64,000 bases of DNA from Amaurobius ferox. Taxonomy: Eukaryota; Arthropoda; Arachnida; Araneae; Amaurobiidae. Of this stretch, positions 43,698 through 55,845 are shown piece by piece. How positions within the stretch are numbered: position 1 is the stretch's first letter; the number at the start of each line of letters is the position of its first letter. The DNA is taken from NCBI GenBank assembly GCA_951213105.1, contig OX578155.1:32955984-33019983 (forward strand), in the 5' to 3' direction. The notes under the pieces were generated by a model. It made no database searches, was not told where the DNA came from, and saw only the letters and a program-made list of their open reading frames with translations. The translations under genes were made by a program, and so were the position numbers.

Positions 43698-46127
43698 ACA
43701 GAATACTATATTCAGAAGGTTCACTCCCATAGGACTCTATGGCAACATTTTTAACATGGGATGTCGCATAGACACTAGAGCTCGTGAGTTGGACCAACTG
43801 AACTACGTTGCGTCTGCCAGATTTGGCGCGTTATCGCTCGCTTGGCGATTTTTTTTTAAAGAGGAGGGGAACAAAATGTTGAGGACTGTACTTTTATAAT
43901 TTTTGAAACTATAGAAAGGATCAGGATTTAAAAATACATTAATCTGCAACATAAATATATTCATTAGTTTAAGAATATTTAAATAAACATAGTTATATAT
44001 TTAATTCAAATAATCATAAAATAGATTAAAAAATAGACACATTGCATTGTCTCATTATAAAACATAATGCACAAAAAATTACAAGCTAACATACTCAAAA
44101 GACTGAAATATTATATAATATTTTCAGTCTAAAAAGTATACTAGCGTGCTGATCGTTAATTACTTGATCCTTAATTTGTTCTGGGATACTGATAATAGAC
44201 TTTTTTTTTTAAATATAAAAATATTCATATAGTAAATATCAAATTTACATAAATGCACTATCGGAGTTGTGGAACCCCAATCATTAATTACCAGGGGGGG
44301 GGGGGTGAATTTTCCACCATAAGGCACTTAATAAAAATTTTACATAAATATATACACATACTATATCACATTCAACTAAGAAAAAGCTATCCAAATATCA
44401 ATTATTTCACATTTTATAAAAATAAGGAAAATATTTTTTAACTAATTATACCACTACCTCTTAAAATTTAGTCTAATCCGGCAGTAATAACACAGCACTA
44501 ATATACTTATATGAACACGTGTATACTTATATGAACACGTGTATACTTATGAACACGTGTATACTTATAATGAACACGTATGTAGAATGGTGATAACTAA
44601 AATTATTTCAATTTTAATAAACATAAATTACATACCCTGTAACGCAACCAGTTTTCTTTTATCAATCCATTTCTATGAAATGATCTAAACACTTAACAAA
44701 TAATCCTTTTTCACGTTACTCAAATCACGCTAGTCTGTTGTTCTAAGTTTTCGCCGAGCGAAATAGGGTTATAACATTGAAAATCGTCTTGGAACCAAAC
44801 CAGACTATCGCCAAGCGCTCGGAACAAACCAGACCATCGCCAAGAGCGCGCCAACCCAATGTTTGGTCCACAGACTACTATACAGACCTGTCACTCTCGA
44901 TAGTTTCGTTTTCGCGGCGGCCATTAGAGATAGAACAAACATTGGGTTGGCGCGCTCTTGGCGATGGTCTGGTTTGTTCCGAGCGCTTGGCGATAGTCTG
45001 GTTTGGTTCCAAGACGATTTTCAATGTTATAACCCTATTTCGCTCGGCGAAAACTTAGAACAGACTAGCGTGGTTTGAGTAACGTGAAAAAGGATTATTT
45101 GTTAAGTGTTTAGATCATTTCATAGAAATGGATTGATAAAAGAAAACTGGTTGCGTTACAGGGTATGTAATTTATGTTTATTAAAATTGAAATAATTTTA
45201 GTTATCACCATCTTACATACGTGTTCATTATAAATATACACGTGTTCATAAGTATACACGTGTTCATATAAGTATACACGTGTTCATATAAGTATATTAG
45301 TGCTGTGTTATTACTGCCGGATTAGACTAAATTTTAAGAGGTAGTGGTATAATTAGTTAAAAAATATTTTCCGTATTTTTATAAAATGTGAAATAATTGA
45401 TATTTGGATAGCTTTTTCTTAGTTGAATGTGATATAGTATGTGTATATATTTATGTAAAATTTTTATTAAATGCCTTATGGTGGAAAATTCCCCCCCCCC
45501 TCGGGTAATTAATGATTGAGTTCCACAACTTCGATAGTGTATTTATGTAAATTTGATATTTACTATCCCAGAATAAATTAAGGATCAAGTAATTAACGAT
45601 CAACACGCTAGTATACTTTTTAGACTGAAAATATTATATAATATTTCAGTCTTTTGAGTATGTTAGCTTGTAATTTTTTGTGCATTATGTTTTATAGTGA
45701 GACAATGCAATATGTCTATTTTTTAATCTATTTTATGATTATTTGAATTAAATATATAACTATGTTTATTTAAATATTCTTAAACTAATGAATATATTTA
45801 TGTTGCAGATTAATGTATTTTTAAATCCTGATCCTTTCTATAGTTTCAAAAATTATAAAAGTACAGTCCTCAACATTTTGTTCCCCTCCCGTTTAAAAAA
45901 AAATCGCCAAGCGAGCGATAACGCGCCAAATCTGGCAGACGCATCGTAGTTCAGTTGGTCCAACTCACTAGCTCTTGTGTCTATGCGACATCCCATGTTA
46001 AAAATGTTGCCATAGGGTCCTATGGGAGTGCACCTTCTGAATATAGTATTCTGTGGTTTGGTCTATCTCTAATGGCGACCGCGAAAACGAAACTATCGAG
46101 AGTGACAGGTCTGTATAGTAGTCTGTG
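43698..46127 (-). mobile_element. Family E copy A, reverse, interrupted by copy B
   Basis: It starts CACAGAATACTATATTC at 43698 and ends TAGTAGTCTGTG at 46127, with AATAAAAT on both outer sides (43690-43697 and 46128-46135), an exact 8-bp duplication. Copy B splits it after 44868; the remaining 64 bp of A beyond the duplicated octamer follow at 46064-46127. Apart from the insertion it is about 1.24 kb and very similar to 16217-17429. Confidence 0.9.
44869..46055 (+). mobile_element. Family E copy B, inserted in copy A
   Basis: The termini are CACAGACTACTATACAG and TAGTATTCTGTG, with GTTTGGTC duplicated at 44861-44868 and 46056-46063. It is nearly identical to 16217-17429 except for one extra CACGTG-containing unit and the loss of ~44 bp near 45565. 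Insertion of E into E gives a clean junction and shows mobility after copy A was in place. An open frame (44777-45058) crosses the junction and is a chance product. Confidence 0.92.
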
Positions 46128-46423
46128 AATAAAATGACAGGACTGATACACAGTCATGCTGTACATGATGTAAATCCATTGTTTTGTGATCAAATCTGGT
46201 GGGTCATAACATTATCAAATATAGTATTATATTAATTTACCGGTAGATAATGTCTATATTTTGAGACGGTGTTGAATTTTGCTAGTACTTTGATTCATTC
46301 ATTTATTTCAGTGTATTTTGCTAACAGTTCTAACTAGAATGACTGCATAAGTGGCAACAAGTGGGATACTCAGTATGCGCGATCACCATTTATGCACCAG
46401 AATAAAGTGACCGACGTCTTGAT

Positions 46424-47616
46424 TACAGACTATGGTTCCATCTAGTCTTCATGATATATACAGACCTGTCACTCGTGATTTCGCAGCTCCCTCAGAGATG
46501 AACCAGTTGGCGCGCTTTGCGATGTTGGCGATGATCTGGTTTGGTCTGAGATTTTCCGCACAGTACAACAGCCATGTTTTCTTTTAACATGCATTATAGC
46601 GTGCAAGAAGATTATTTGCTAAGTGATTAAATTATATTAAGAAATGGATTACCAAAAGAAAACTGTTTACATTGCAGAGTATGTAATTTATTTTTTTTTA
46701 AATTGAAATAATATTAGTTATCACCATCCTATATACGTGTTCATCATAATTATGCACGTGTTCATCCTAAGTATACACATGTTCATCATAAGAAACTAGT
46801 GCGGTATTATCACTGCCGATTAGACTAAATTCTAAGAGGTACTGGTATAATTAGTTAAAAAATATTTTCCGCATTTTTATAAAATGTATAAAAATTGGTA
46901 TTTGGATAACTTTTTTCTTAGAGCTAGTTAAGTTGAATGTGGTATTGTATATATACAGATTTTTATAAAATTTTTATTATGTAACGTATGGGGGAAAATT
47001 CCCTCCACCCCCGGGTAATTAACTTTTGAGTTCAACATCTTTGATAGTGCATTTATGTAAATCTGGAATTTACTATAAAAACATTTGCATAATTAAGGAA
47101 AAAAACAGTCTATTATTAGTATCCTAGAACAAATTATGAATCAAGTAATTTATCTAGTGCACCTTCTAGAATGAAAATATCATATAATATTTCAATCTTT
47201 TGGGTATGTTAGCTTGTAATTTTTTTGCATTATGTTTTACAGTGAGTCAATGCAATGCGTCTACATTTTTATTTAGTTTATCATTATTTGAATTAAATAT
47301 ATAACTATGTTTATTTAAATTTACTTAAACTAATGAATATATTTATGTTACAGGTAAATGTATTTTTAAATCCTGATTATATTTATAGTTTTAAAAATTG
47401 TAAAAGCACAGTCCTGTACAATTTTTTCGTGCCCGCATTAAAAAAAGAATCGCTAAGCGAGCGATAAAACGCCAAATCTAGCAGGCAGACGTGCTTTAAT
47501 AATATCGTAGTTCAGTTGGTCCACCTTCTGTGCGCTAGTGTCTAATCAACATCCCATGTTTAAAATGTTGCTATAGGGTCCTATGGGAGTGAGCCTTCAG
47601 AATATAGTATTCTGTG
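46424..47616 (+). mobile_element. Family E copy, older
   Basis: The left terminus is TACAGACTA, followed by ~22 extra bases before TATATACAGACC; the right terminus is TAGTATTCTGTG. The flanks GTCTTGAT (46416-46423) and GTCTTGTT (47617-47624) match at seven of eight. The interior is diverged from the young copies. Confidence 0.8.
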
Positions 47617-47624
47617 GTCTTGTT

Positions 47625-48084
47625 TACCATGAACTGGCGAAAATCGAAAAACTGGCTGCTCCATGTCGATTCTTTTGTTCTTGAACTTGCTGTTGCTATA
47701 CGGAAATACCAAAGAAAACGTAAACTTTTTCTACAATACATAATGCCTTGCCAAATGAAGTAAATTTGTGAAACACAAATTGCAACAATATTACCTTTAA
47801 CTCAGTACTTGTTATAAAATTTTGAACATTTAAATTATATTGTTCAGGAAAATAAGATGTTGTAAACAAATTTTGTTGAATTTACATGGATTTTTTCTGA
47901 AATAAATATCCAACTGTTTCCTTTAGAATTATGTGAGTAGTGTGCATACATGCATTGCTACCAGTTGTATACAATTATTTTTCATACTTCAAATGTATCT
48001 AAATCTTTTCTAACGCTTCTATTAAATAAATTATCCAAATATTCTACCAGTATAAGTGGGCTACATGTATAATGAATAGAACAG
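47625..48084. other. Intergenic, no recognised feature
   Basis: AT-rich sequence; no ORF or repeat recognised. Confidence 0.5.
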
Positions 48085-49067
48085 CAGTGGCGGAATTTGA
48101 AATCCACATCCACTCCCTCCACGAAATTCTGGTGTGAGCTCCTAACACTTGTAATTTCTTAAATATTTCTTTCCCATTTACATGCTCTTCCCCTCCACAT
48201 TGTGGTGTTTAGCGGTACGATTGTTCTACTTCCGCAAAGCAGGCAGCTTAAAACATTACATTGAAATAAAATATTTTACTTCGCAAAAAACTCTTAGCCA
48301 ATTAACTGCCCAAGTAGTTTCTTGCCAACTGTTCCAGTGGCAGCTCGCATATAGGCACTGTGGAACTGCAGCACCCCCTATTTCCACATGATATTATCGA
48401 TAACATTTAATATAATGAGTCCCTTTTTTATTAATTTTTTCTTTATACTTGTACAATATATAATCTTGTCAGTAGCCATCCCCCCGTTTATGAAAAAGAT
48501 ACAAAAAGCTTTGTATGGAACTGTGGGCTTCACAGTTTCAGCGGCGTGGTGTTTGACTGTTGTGCGCATGCGCACATAGGACGCTGCATGCGAGACTGCG
48601 AGGGAGAGAGGGCACTGTCGCTACCGCAGTGCCGATCTAGGCGTGCTGGTGGAAGGTAGTTTTTTTTACTCCGTGTGTGTTGTGCTTAAAAACCGTGTAT
48701 CATATTCTTGAATGCGATGAAGGGTAGAATTAGATTATTATCCTGCTTCCAGCTATTCTATTTGATTCATTTTCTTTTAGGTTCTTTTATTTAACAGTTT
48801 TCTTTAATTATTGATCTTTCCGCGCAAATTAAAACAAGAAGAATGGATTTCATTTTTAAATGAATAGATCAGGCTTGAACTGTAACAATTTAGGTTAAAG
48901 TAAGTAAAAAATGTTTGATTTGGTTCTTTTAGGATTTTATCAAGTTTCTGAAAAAATTTACTTTTCATGCATGCTTGTTTCCTTTTACACAACTTTCAAA
49001 CAAAGGCTAAAAATTTTCTGGAGCAGCACCCCCCCCTCTCACTAATTTTAGCTACGAGCCGCCACTG
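48085..49067. mobile_element. hAT-like non-autonomous element
   Basis: The ends are CAGTGGCGG (48085) and CCGCCACTG (49067), typical of hAT termini, with 'gctcct' and 'gagcagcacc' sub-terminal words. The flanks (TAGAACAG, AACTGTTC) do not form a clean 8-bp duplication. No transposase is encoded. A GC-rich block near 48555-48650 contains GCGCATGCGCAC, which resembles an NRF-1-type site and may be a remnant promoter. Confidence 0.6.
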
Positions 49068-49186
49068 AACTGTTCTATTTCTGCCTTAATCTCAGTATCA
49101 GTTTTGTCACAAAAGTAAAGCCGAGAATGTCAGTCGCAATATGTTTGTTTTCCAACTGAACAATTCTCTTCCCTCACTTACTGCTA

Positions 49187-51462
49187 CAGTGACCGCCGGT
49201 TATAAGATTCAGTGGTTATAAGAAACAGCCGTTTATAAGACCCAAAACCCCAGAAACAAATACAAACTTCGTTTTAACATTAAAATTGTGTCGCTTATAA
49301 GAAACACGATTCCGCTTATAAGAAACAGTTTTCTACAGAAAATTTGTTGATTTCCTTGCGACACGGGTGTAAAAAAAAAAAAAATCAATTTGTTTAAGGT
49401 TAACTGAAGGACGAGTTGTTATCTCTTATCACTGGGCGTACGGGGAGGGGGTGGGAGTTTGTTATGTAACAAAGGATGACAGAGAATTTCTCCGTAGAAA
49501 GGCTTGGGGGGAACAACCCCAAACCAGTAAGAAACGAGTTTTAATCTTCTGGCAGTTAAGGAAACGTACTGATAAGGGAAGGCATCTTTGCTTATGCACT
49601 CAAATAAGATTCGTACAGCTTTAGTTAGTCATTTTATGTTTTGCTAATGGAAGCATATCGCAAAAGAGAAAAACCCTTACTTTGCTTGAAAAGCAAAGTT
49701 TACTTAAAAAGTATGATTCTCTACCTCCGTGTAGTCAAAGAGAAGCTGCTTCTTCATTAGAAATTCCGCACTCAACATTATGTAAAATCCTGAAAGGCAG
49801 AAATGAAATTTTGACGCCAAATTGCAATCTTCAAAGAAAACGGAAACGAGAGGGCAAGGCAGCTGCTATAGAAGAAACACTCTTACAATGGTTTTCTAAC
49901 GCCAGATTAAAGAACGCTCCTATCAGTCGGGCAATTTTACTGAAAAAAGCAGAAAATTTTGCGGAAAAATTAGGAGAAAAATTGTTCCTTGCGACTGATG
50001 GTTGGTTAAGCCGGTGGAAGGAACGAAATAATATTGTGTACAAAAAAAATATGGAGAGAAGCAGGACGCGAACTCCGAGTCGGCATCTTCATGGATTACG
50101 CAAAGCTTACCACCTCTATTAAAAAAATACGCTCCTCATCAAATTTTTAGCACTGACGAGACTGGGCTCCATTTTAGAGCGCTGTCCGAGTATACAATGA
50201 TATTCAAAAATGATCTATCCTCCGTTGGAAAAAACAAAAAGATCGAGTTACAGTTCTGTTAACAGCAAATATGACGGGAACTGTAAAAAAAAGCCCTTTA
50301 GTTATTGGCAAAAGCAAACGTCCGAGCTGTTTAAGTGGAATAAAAAAATTGCCAGTGATCTACGAAAATTCAAAGAATGCCTGGATGACAAGTAGAATTT
50401 TTGAAAACTTTTTGCTAAAGTGGGACAAGGAACTGATGGGAAAAGAAAAAAATATTTTAGTCCTTGACAACTGTTCGGCTCATCCTGTAGTACAGCTGAC
50501 AAACATTGAACTTCGTTTTTTGCCACCCAATACAACTTCCATCATACAGCCTCCTGACCAAGGAATTATTAAAGCATTTAAAACTCTGTATCGGTCAAAT
50601 TTGCGACAGAAAGTAGTAAATGCAATTGATGAAGAGAAAGGATCGGCTTCCGAAATAAGCAAGAAAATAACCTTGCTTGATGCTTTCCATATGATCGCAG
50701 GCGTATGGAAAAATGTTTCTGACATATGCATTTTTAATTGCTTCCGTAAAGCAGGATTTTTGAAAAATAATGTTGACATACCAGCAGAAGATGAAGAAGA
50801 ATTAGAAGCACCTTTCGAAGAATGGATTCACATCGACGAAAATTTACAAACATCTGAAGAAAAAAGTGATGATGACATAGTGGCGGAAATTCAGAATGTT
50901 TGCAATGAAGAAGAAAATGAAGACGATGTTCCACAAGAAGACAATTTTCCTACAGCCAAACAGTCGCGAGAAGCCCTAACTATAGTTCGAAAAACTCTTG
51001 AACACAGAGGGGCATCAGAAAAAGTTTATGGACTATTTTATGATTTAGAAATGGATGTACGTAAACTAATCACAGACTCGTTATCACAAACAACACTGGA
51101 TAAATTTTTTGCTCTTTCTCAGTATGTATGAAAATGTACTATGCTCTTATACATAAATGAGTTTTACTTTTATTCTTATTTAACTACATACTATATGCAT
51201 ATAGATAATATTTTAAGTTGTAAGGCTTAATTCGTAAAATAAGAAATATTTTTGAATGCAAAACTATATTTACAAATGTATTATGTACGTACTAATATTT
51301 TACTTATATACATTTATCTTTTAAATTCTGTAAAATTGTGTTCAATAGTTAGTATTTACAATGGAAGAACGATATTTAAAAAATTTCCGGATTTAAGAAA
51401 CAACTGCTTATAAGAAACAAAACGAGCGAAACGAACGTGTTTCTTATAAGCGGCGGTCACTG
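49187..51462 (+). mobile_element. Complete Tigger/pogo-type DNA transposon
   Basis: The ends are CAGTGACCGCCGGTTATAAG and CTTATAAGCGGCGGTCACTG, inverted repeats of ~20 bp, flanked by TA on both sides (49185-49186 and 51463-51464). GCTTATAAGAAAC-type words recur at both ends (five at 49200-49330, two at 51405-51452), the likely transposase binding sites. The 2276-bp length and single gene fit an autonomous Tigger. Confidence 0.95.
49647..51131 (+). pseudogene. Tigger/pogo transposase with frameshifts
   Basis: The CENP-B-like N-terminus (SLLKKYD, CSQREAASSLEI, STLCKILKGRNEI) and HTH_CENPB region (LLQWFSNARLKN, FLATDGWLSRWKERNNI) lie in the frame of 49682-50122. The DDE region follows: FSTDETGLHFRA in a second frame (~50145), then a third frame (50271-51131) with ILVLDNCSAHP and IIQPPDQGIIKAFK. 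All three catalytic Asp positions are present. The C-terminus is acidic and ends SQTTLDKFFALSQ, a PIP-box (51087-51110). Frameshifts near 49660, 50055 and 50240 inactivate it; the first ATG in context is 49647. The rest is well preserved, suggesting recent loss. Family identity is certain. Confidence 0.93.
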
Positions 51463-51694
51463 TATTAACAATTGTTATCCCTGTAATTGTAACCCTTTGC
51501 ACCACTGGGTGGTCGTCGGTAGTAGTCGCACATTCCCCACACCCCATTGTAAATCTTTATCTTAACCATATCAAACATGGAAGCTGTTGTTGGAACAGCT
51601 GTTTTTCAGAGAAATAATAAATGGATTGAATATTTTTTTCATTACAGAAACGTTTCGGCTTATTTATATTTTGCACTGAACGAAATTTTGTCTA

Positions 51695-53680
51695 TGAGTG
51701 TCGTTCAGGACAGAGCACCAGCCGCGAAGCGCCTATAATCTCCAGTTTCAATATGTGGTTCTTATCGTCATACTGTGACATTAATTCAGTGACCCTAATT
51801 GGAGGGTCCAGGTTTTTATTTACTACTTTTTATTATTTGTCCTAGCTCCTAGTGTGGCAGTTTGTTGCACATTTAGAGTTTAAGCAGTTTGGGGGGTTGA
51901 TGCAGTTCTCAGGATTACCCAGCATTTTAGCAGCTTAGAGTTTTGAACATTAGTCGCGAGTTTTATTTAATATCAGATGTTTGAGGTTGGATTTTTAATT
52001 CCGATTATCGATGTTTAGAACAGCGCGGGGTCTCTTACGCGATTTGACCTTGCGATGATCATAGTCATGCAGATTGAATTTGGAACGGATGGCAAATTTT
52101 TGTAAAATTTAAGCGCTAGCTTTTTAATTTGGGCTCTAACAGTTTTTATTTTGAAGTCATTCCTAATTACCGAGTTCCTTAAATACCTGGGAGCTTTCCT
52201 GATAATCCGTAGGATTTTGTTTTGTTTTGTCTCTAGGAGGTCTATTGTAGTTTTACAGGCATATCCCCATACGGGTGCTGAATACAGCATTCCCGGGCAG
52301 ATGACCGATTTATAAATTAGCAGTTTGTATTGATGACTGAGATTTCCGTTTCCTATCATTGGGTATAAGGCTCATGTAGTTATATACGCTTTTTTGATTA
52401 GGTTCGTTACGTGCTGTTTCCAGGTTAGGTGGGAATCTATCGTTACACCTAGGTATTTAGTAGATTTTTCCGCGCGTAAGGCATGATTGTTTATATACAG
52501 TGGCGGCGGCGGTTTGTTTTTCCTCGAGAAATAAATCCAATGACATTTATTGGGGTTTAATTTTATTCGCCATTTTTCCAGCCATGTTTGGATTATGTCT
52601 AAGTGTTGTTGCAACTGTCTGTGCATTACTGAAACATAGGGGTGTTTTGCAAGTATCGCACTGTCGTCTGTATAGAGTGCCAGATCTGTATTTGGAGTCC
52701 TGGGGATGTCGTTCAGGAATATGTTAAAGAGTGTCGGGCCCAGGATGGAACCTTGCGGTACACTACTTTTAATGAGCTTGGGTGTAGATAAGTTACCTCC
52801 TACTCTGACTTGAAAGTGTCTGTTATTTAAGTATGAGATTAAAATTTGAGAAGAGCGTCAGGGACTTTTAAGGTGATCAATTTGTACGCTAATCCACAGA
52901 ACCACACTTTATCAAAGGCATGTCCAGAAAAATCGTAGCTGTGGGTGTTTTGTTATTGAGACCAGAAGATATGTACTCTACCCCTCTCAGCAATTGATGA
53001 GTGGTGGAGTGCTTTGGCCGAAATCCAAACTGCTCCGGAGTGATGATGTCATTCTCACTAAGGTGCGTGTTCAGTCTCTTAAGAATAATTTTCTCAGAAA
53101 TTTTACTAAGTGTCGGTAGCAAGCTAATTGGTCTGTAGTTGGCTGGAATTGTGGCATCCTCACCTGGCTTAGGGATTGTTATGATTATCGCTTCCTTCCA
53201 TTCTTTGGGAAAATAGTTTAGTTTTAATATTTTATTTATTAAGGCAGTCAAGTAACATATTACGTTTAGGGGTAGGTTTTTTACCGCAATATTTCTGATT
53301 TTGTCGTGCCCTGGGCTTTTACGGTTTTTGATAATTTCTACTATCTCCTGCGGAGTGGCTGGGTTAATCCGGGGCCGGCGGGATTAGTTTTGCTCTTTAT
53401 AAGAAGAAGAAATCCCGCCGGCCCCGGTTAATCTTAGCCGTTACCGGGGAATTCCTGAAGTTATTTAAAGTTTGTCTGACCATTCTTAGGGTGTCCTGAC
53501 ACATTGGATCGTGGTTTGGTTGGAATTGGTTTTCATAATGGCTTGCGAGCGCCTCGGCTTTTTCCTCGTCTGAGTACGTGATTTTAGCGCCATCCATTAG
53601 AGGCGTGAGCTTAATTTGATGTTTCCTGAGTCTTTTTGCGAATTGCTTGAGAAACGAAATTTTTTTCTGAGGGACTTTAT
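51695..53680 (-). pseudogene. Jockey-clade LINE copy 2, 5'-truncated
   Basis: Same family as 14640-17620, most bases identical. Minus-strand frames in order: 53597-53397 (DGAKITYSDEEKAEALASHY), 53251-52889 (FPKEWKEA, PKPGEDATIPANYRPISLLP, QFGFRPKHSTTHQL), then frameshifts, 52626-52372 (KWRIKLNPNKCHW, KYLGVTIDSHLTW) and 52359-52015 (GMLYSAPVWGYA, LRIIRKAPRYLRN). The YADD region (52640-52690) is out of frame and altered. It extends further 5' than copy 1 and shows the empty site for the E insertion in copy 1. It carries a 59-bp insertion at 53369-53427. Confidence 0.87.
53369..53427. mobile_element. 59-bp palindromic insertion (nano-MITE candidate)
   Basis: Perfect 17-bp inverted arms (CCGGGGCCGGCGGGATT at 53369-53385 and its complement at 53411-53427) enclose a 25-bp AT-rich loop. 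TTAAT flanks both sides (53364-53368 and 53428-53432). LINE copy 1 (near 17560) lacks it, so it is an insertion. Confidence 0.75.
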
Positions 53681-55390
53681 TGTGATCTAACTAATTTTAA
53701 AATGTTTTCGGAAGATATAAATAGGTTGTAGAGCTAAAATTATTTTAAATCCTGTTTCGGATTTATAAAAATTCTGATAAACGTATTTCGAAAAACAGAA
53801 AAATCATCTGATAAGTGTAATTTTTTTAAAAATATATACGATTCATTGCCTAGCTGCCTACACTTTTATTTTTGCATCACATGCAAAGGAAGAAAATATC
53901 TCAAATTCAAGTCAGAAATGCAATTATGTGTCGATTAAATTTTACCTGAAACTTTTGCCTGAATTACCTGAATTTTACATGGAAATTTTACTCGAAACTA
54001 GATTAAATTTTATCTGATGTTCAAATTCATAGTACTTTTCCTTATAGAATCATAGAGAATTATTCCAAAGGAGCTAATTGGTATTTCAACGTCAAAATTT
54101 CGATGTTTATACGTTTCGATCACATAATGTTGTTTCCCTTTGCTTATACAGTGTAGTGTAGCGAATATAATGTTAACATATTTATATTTTATTTTTATTG
54201 CGAAGTCACCTGCTTAGAATCAAATAATTTAACAAAAATTAACCTAATCGCTAACATTTAAAAAAAAATAATAATTCAAAAATTGTAAATTTTTGAGTAC
54301 TGGAACGTTTTATATGCTTGTTTTTATTAGCTTTTAAACTTTTTATTAGACACATTACAAAAGAGGCAGTCCTGTTTTTTTTACCAGCACTATCGAAAAA
54401 GGGAAAAGAAGCACCAAAATATATATTTTCATGAAAATCATATAAATAGTTTTCGAACGTACGTAGTTTTTAGACGTAGAAATGCGTAGTTTAAAATTCG
54501 ACAATTTAATTTTGAAAATGTAATGATTAGTTAAACACAGCAACGAGATTTGGTATTCTCCCAATTATAATGAAATTATGCAAGCAATGTGTTGTCCACA
54601 CGTTAAAATTAAAATTCTAAAAAAATGATATGTAGAATGTTAACACTTTATCTACCGGCTGCGGTTTCATTGCCTATATGGAAAAAACCGGCTATTTTGA
54701 TATATTTTAATATATTTGATAAACATGATTCATTATTCACGTTCCATATAAATAAAATCGCTTATTTTTCTGCAGATATACACATATTATGATATCCGGT
54801 CTGTAATTTGCACGTAGTCACTGTTAAAACTTTGTCACTGTTTTCATTATTAAAAGAACTACAAACGAGTAAAGTGTTTATTTATCTGGAACAAGAGTTG
54901 GAATGAAAAATAATAAAATAAAAATTCATAAAATAGCGATTTATGGAAAAATTGAACGTATGATGTAATCATATATGATATTCTACATATTCAGCTGATA
55001 AGTCCAATTGTTTTTAATTATAATTTGTTTTATAATTAATTTTGTCTAATATTTCCACTTGCTCCTGGCACATCGTTCTTTTACAGTTTTGCATGACATT
55101 TACAACACATCTTTATAATGATTCATTGGTTGAAAGTTTGTATGGGTTTTAGAAATAATATATATTTAAAACATCAAATAAAATATTTTGCAACACTTTT
55201 TATGAAAATACATTCTGGCATAAAATATTTTCTTCCATTAACTAATAATTCCGAAAGCCTTAATAACTTTCACCTATCATGATGTTATAAATGACTCAAT
55301 TATTATTTATTTATTTAAATATGCAGTTTTAAACTATAAAAATTGGCATATCAGCTAATATTTTTCTTATCACATGTAAGAACACTTCTC
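53681..55390. other. Intergenic AT-rich DNA
   Basis: No gene or repeat recognised; only short frames. Confidence 0.5.
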
Positions 55391-55582
55391 TTAATCCAGA
55401 TCTTCGACAAACCCCTCTGTTTCTTCTGTTTGCCCCCATTTCGTCTTTTTGACCTTAGGTTTGTAGGTTCTCCTGCAATGACGAAGGGTATCCAGGGTAT
55501 CTCCGAAACAGCTGTATACTTCATAATTATCTAATTTATGCTTAAATACGTTGTCTAAGTTTTCCACATAGGGAAAAATCAT
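55391..55582 (-). CDS. Hypothetical short ORF, unrecognised
   Basis: A 63-codon frame with a protein-like, charged composition (YEVYSCFGDTLDTLRHCRR, KPKVKKTKWG, acidic tail EGFVEDLD then stop). It could be a terminal exon: an internal CATTGCAG at ~55470 could serve as an acceptor. No family recognised and no promoter or neighbour supports it. It could equally be a degraded element fragment. Confidence 0.2.
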   Translation of the reverse strand: MIFPYVENLDNVFKHKLDNYEVYSCFGDTLDTLRHCRRTYKPKVKKTKWGQTEETEGFVEDLD

Positions 55583-55584
55583 TT

Positions 55585-55680
55585 CAAACTTTCTTTAATG
55601 AGGATTCGAAAAATATAGTGACATTCTTCTACCAGAAATATATTTCAGAATTTTGTTTCAAAAATTTCTTTTTAAATTAA
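55585..55680. repeat. Direct repeat flanking the LINE ORF1 unit (left)
   Basis: About 96 bp closely matching 57797-57893 in the same orientation ('aaactttctttaa', 'gaggattcga', 'ttgtttcaaaaatttcttttt'), by eye around 88 percent identical. Confidence 0.7.
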
Positions 55681-55845
55681 TTTTTATGCAATCGTTTGAG
55701 TCTATTGATTCGTTTCGAACGCGTGTACACCACGGCATTGACCACGGTGTACAGTCGCACGTTTTCTGAGCTCCTACCTTCTCGCTTTCTACGTTTTGTT
55801 CAGTGGAATTATACTTGGGCATGTGATATCCAGTTGTGATAGAGC

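Noticed and set aside
44777..45058. 93-codon ORF
   Set aside because: It crosses the junction of copy A and copy B of family E and cannot predate the insertion.
52500..52727. Plus-strand ORF resembling a membrane protein
   Set aside because: Antisense to the RT domain of the LINE on the minus strand.
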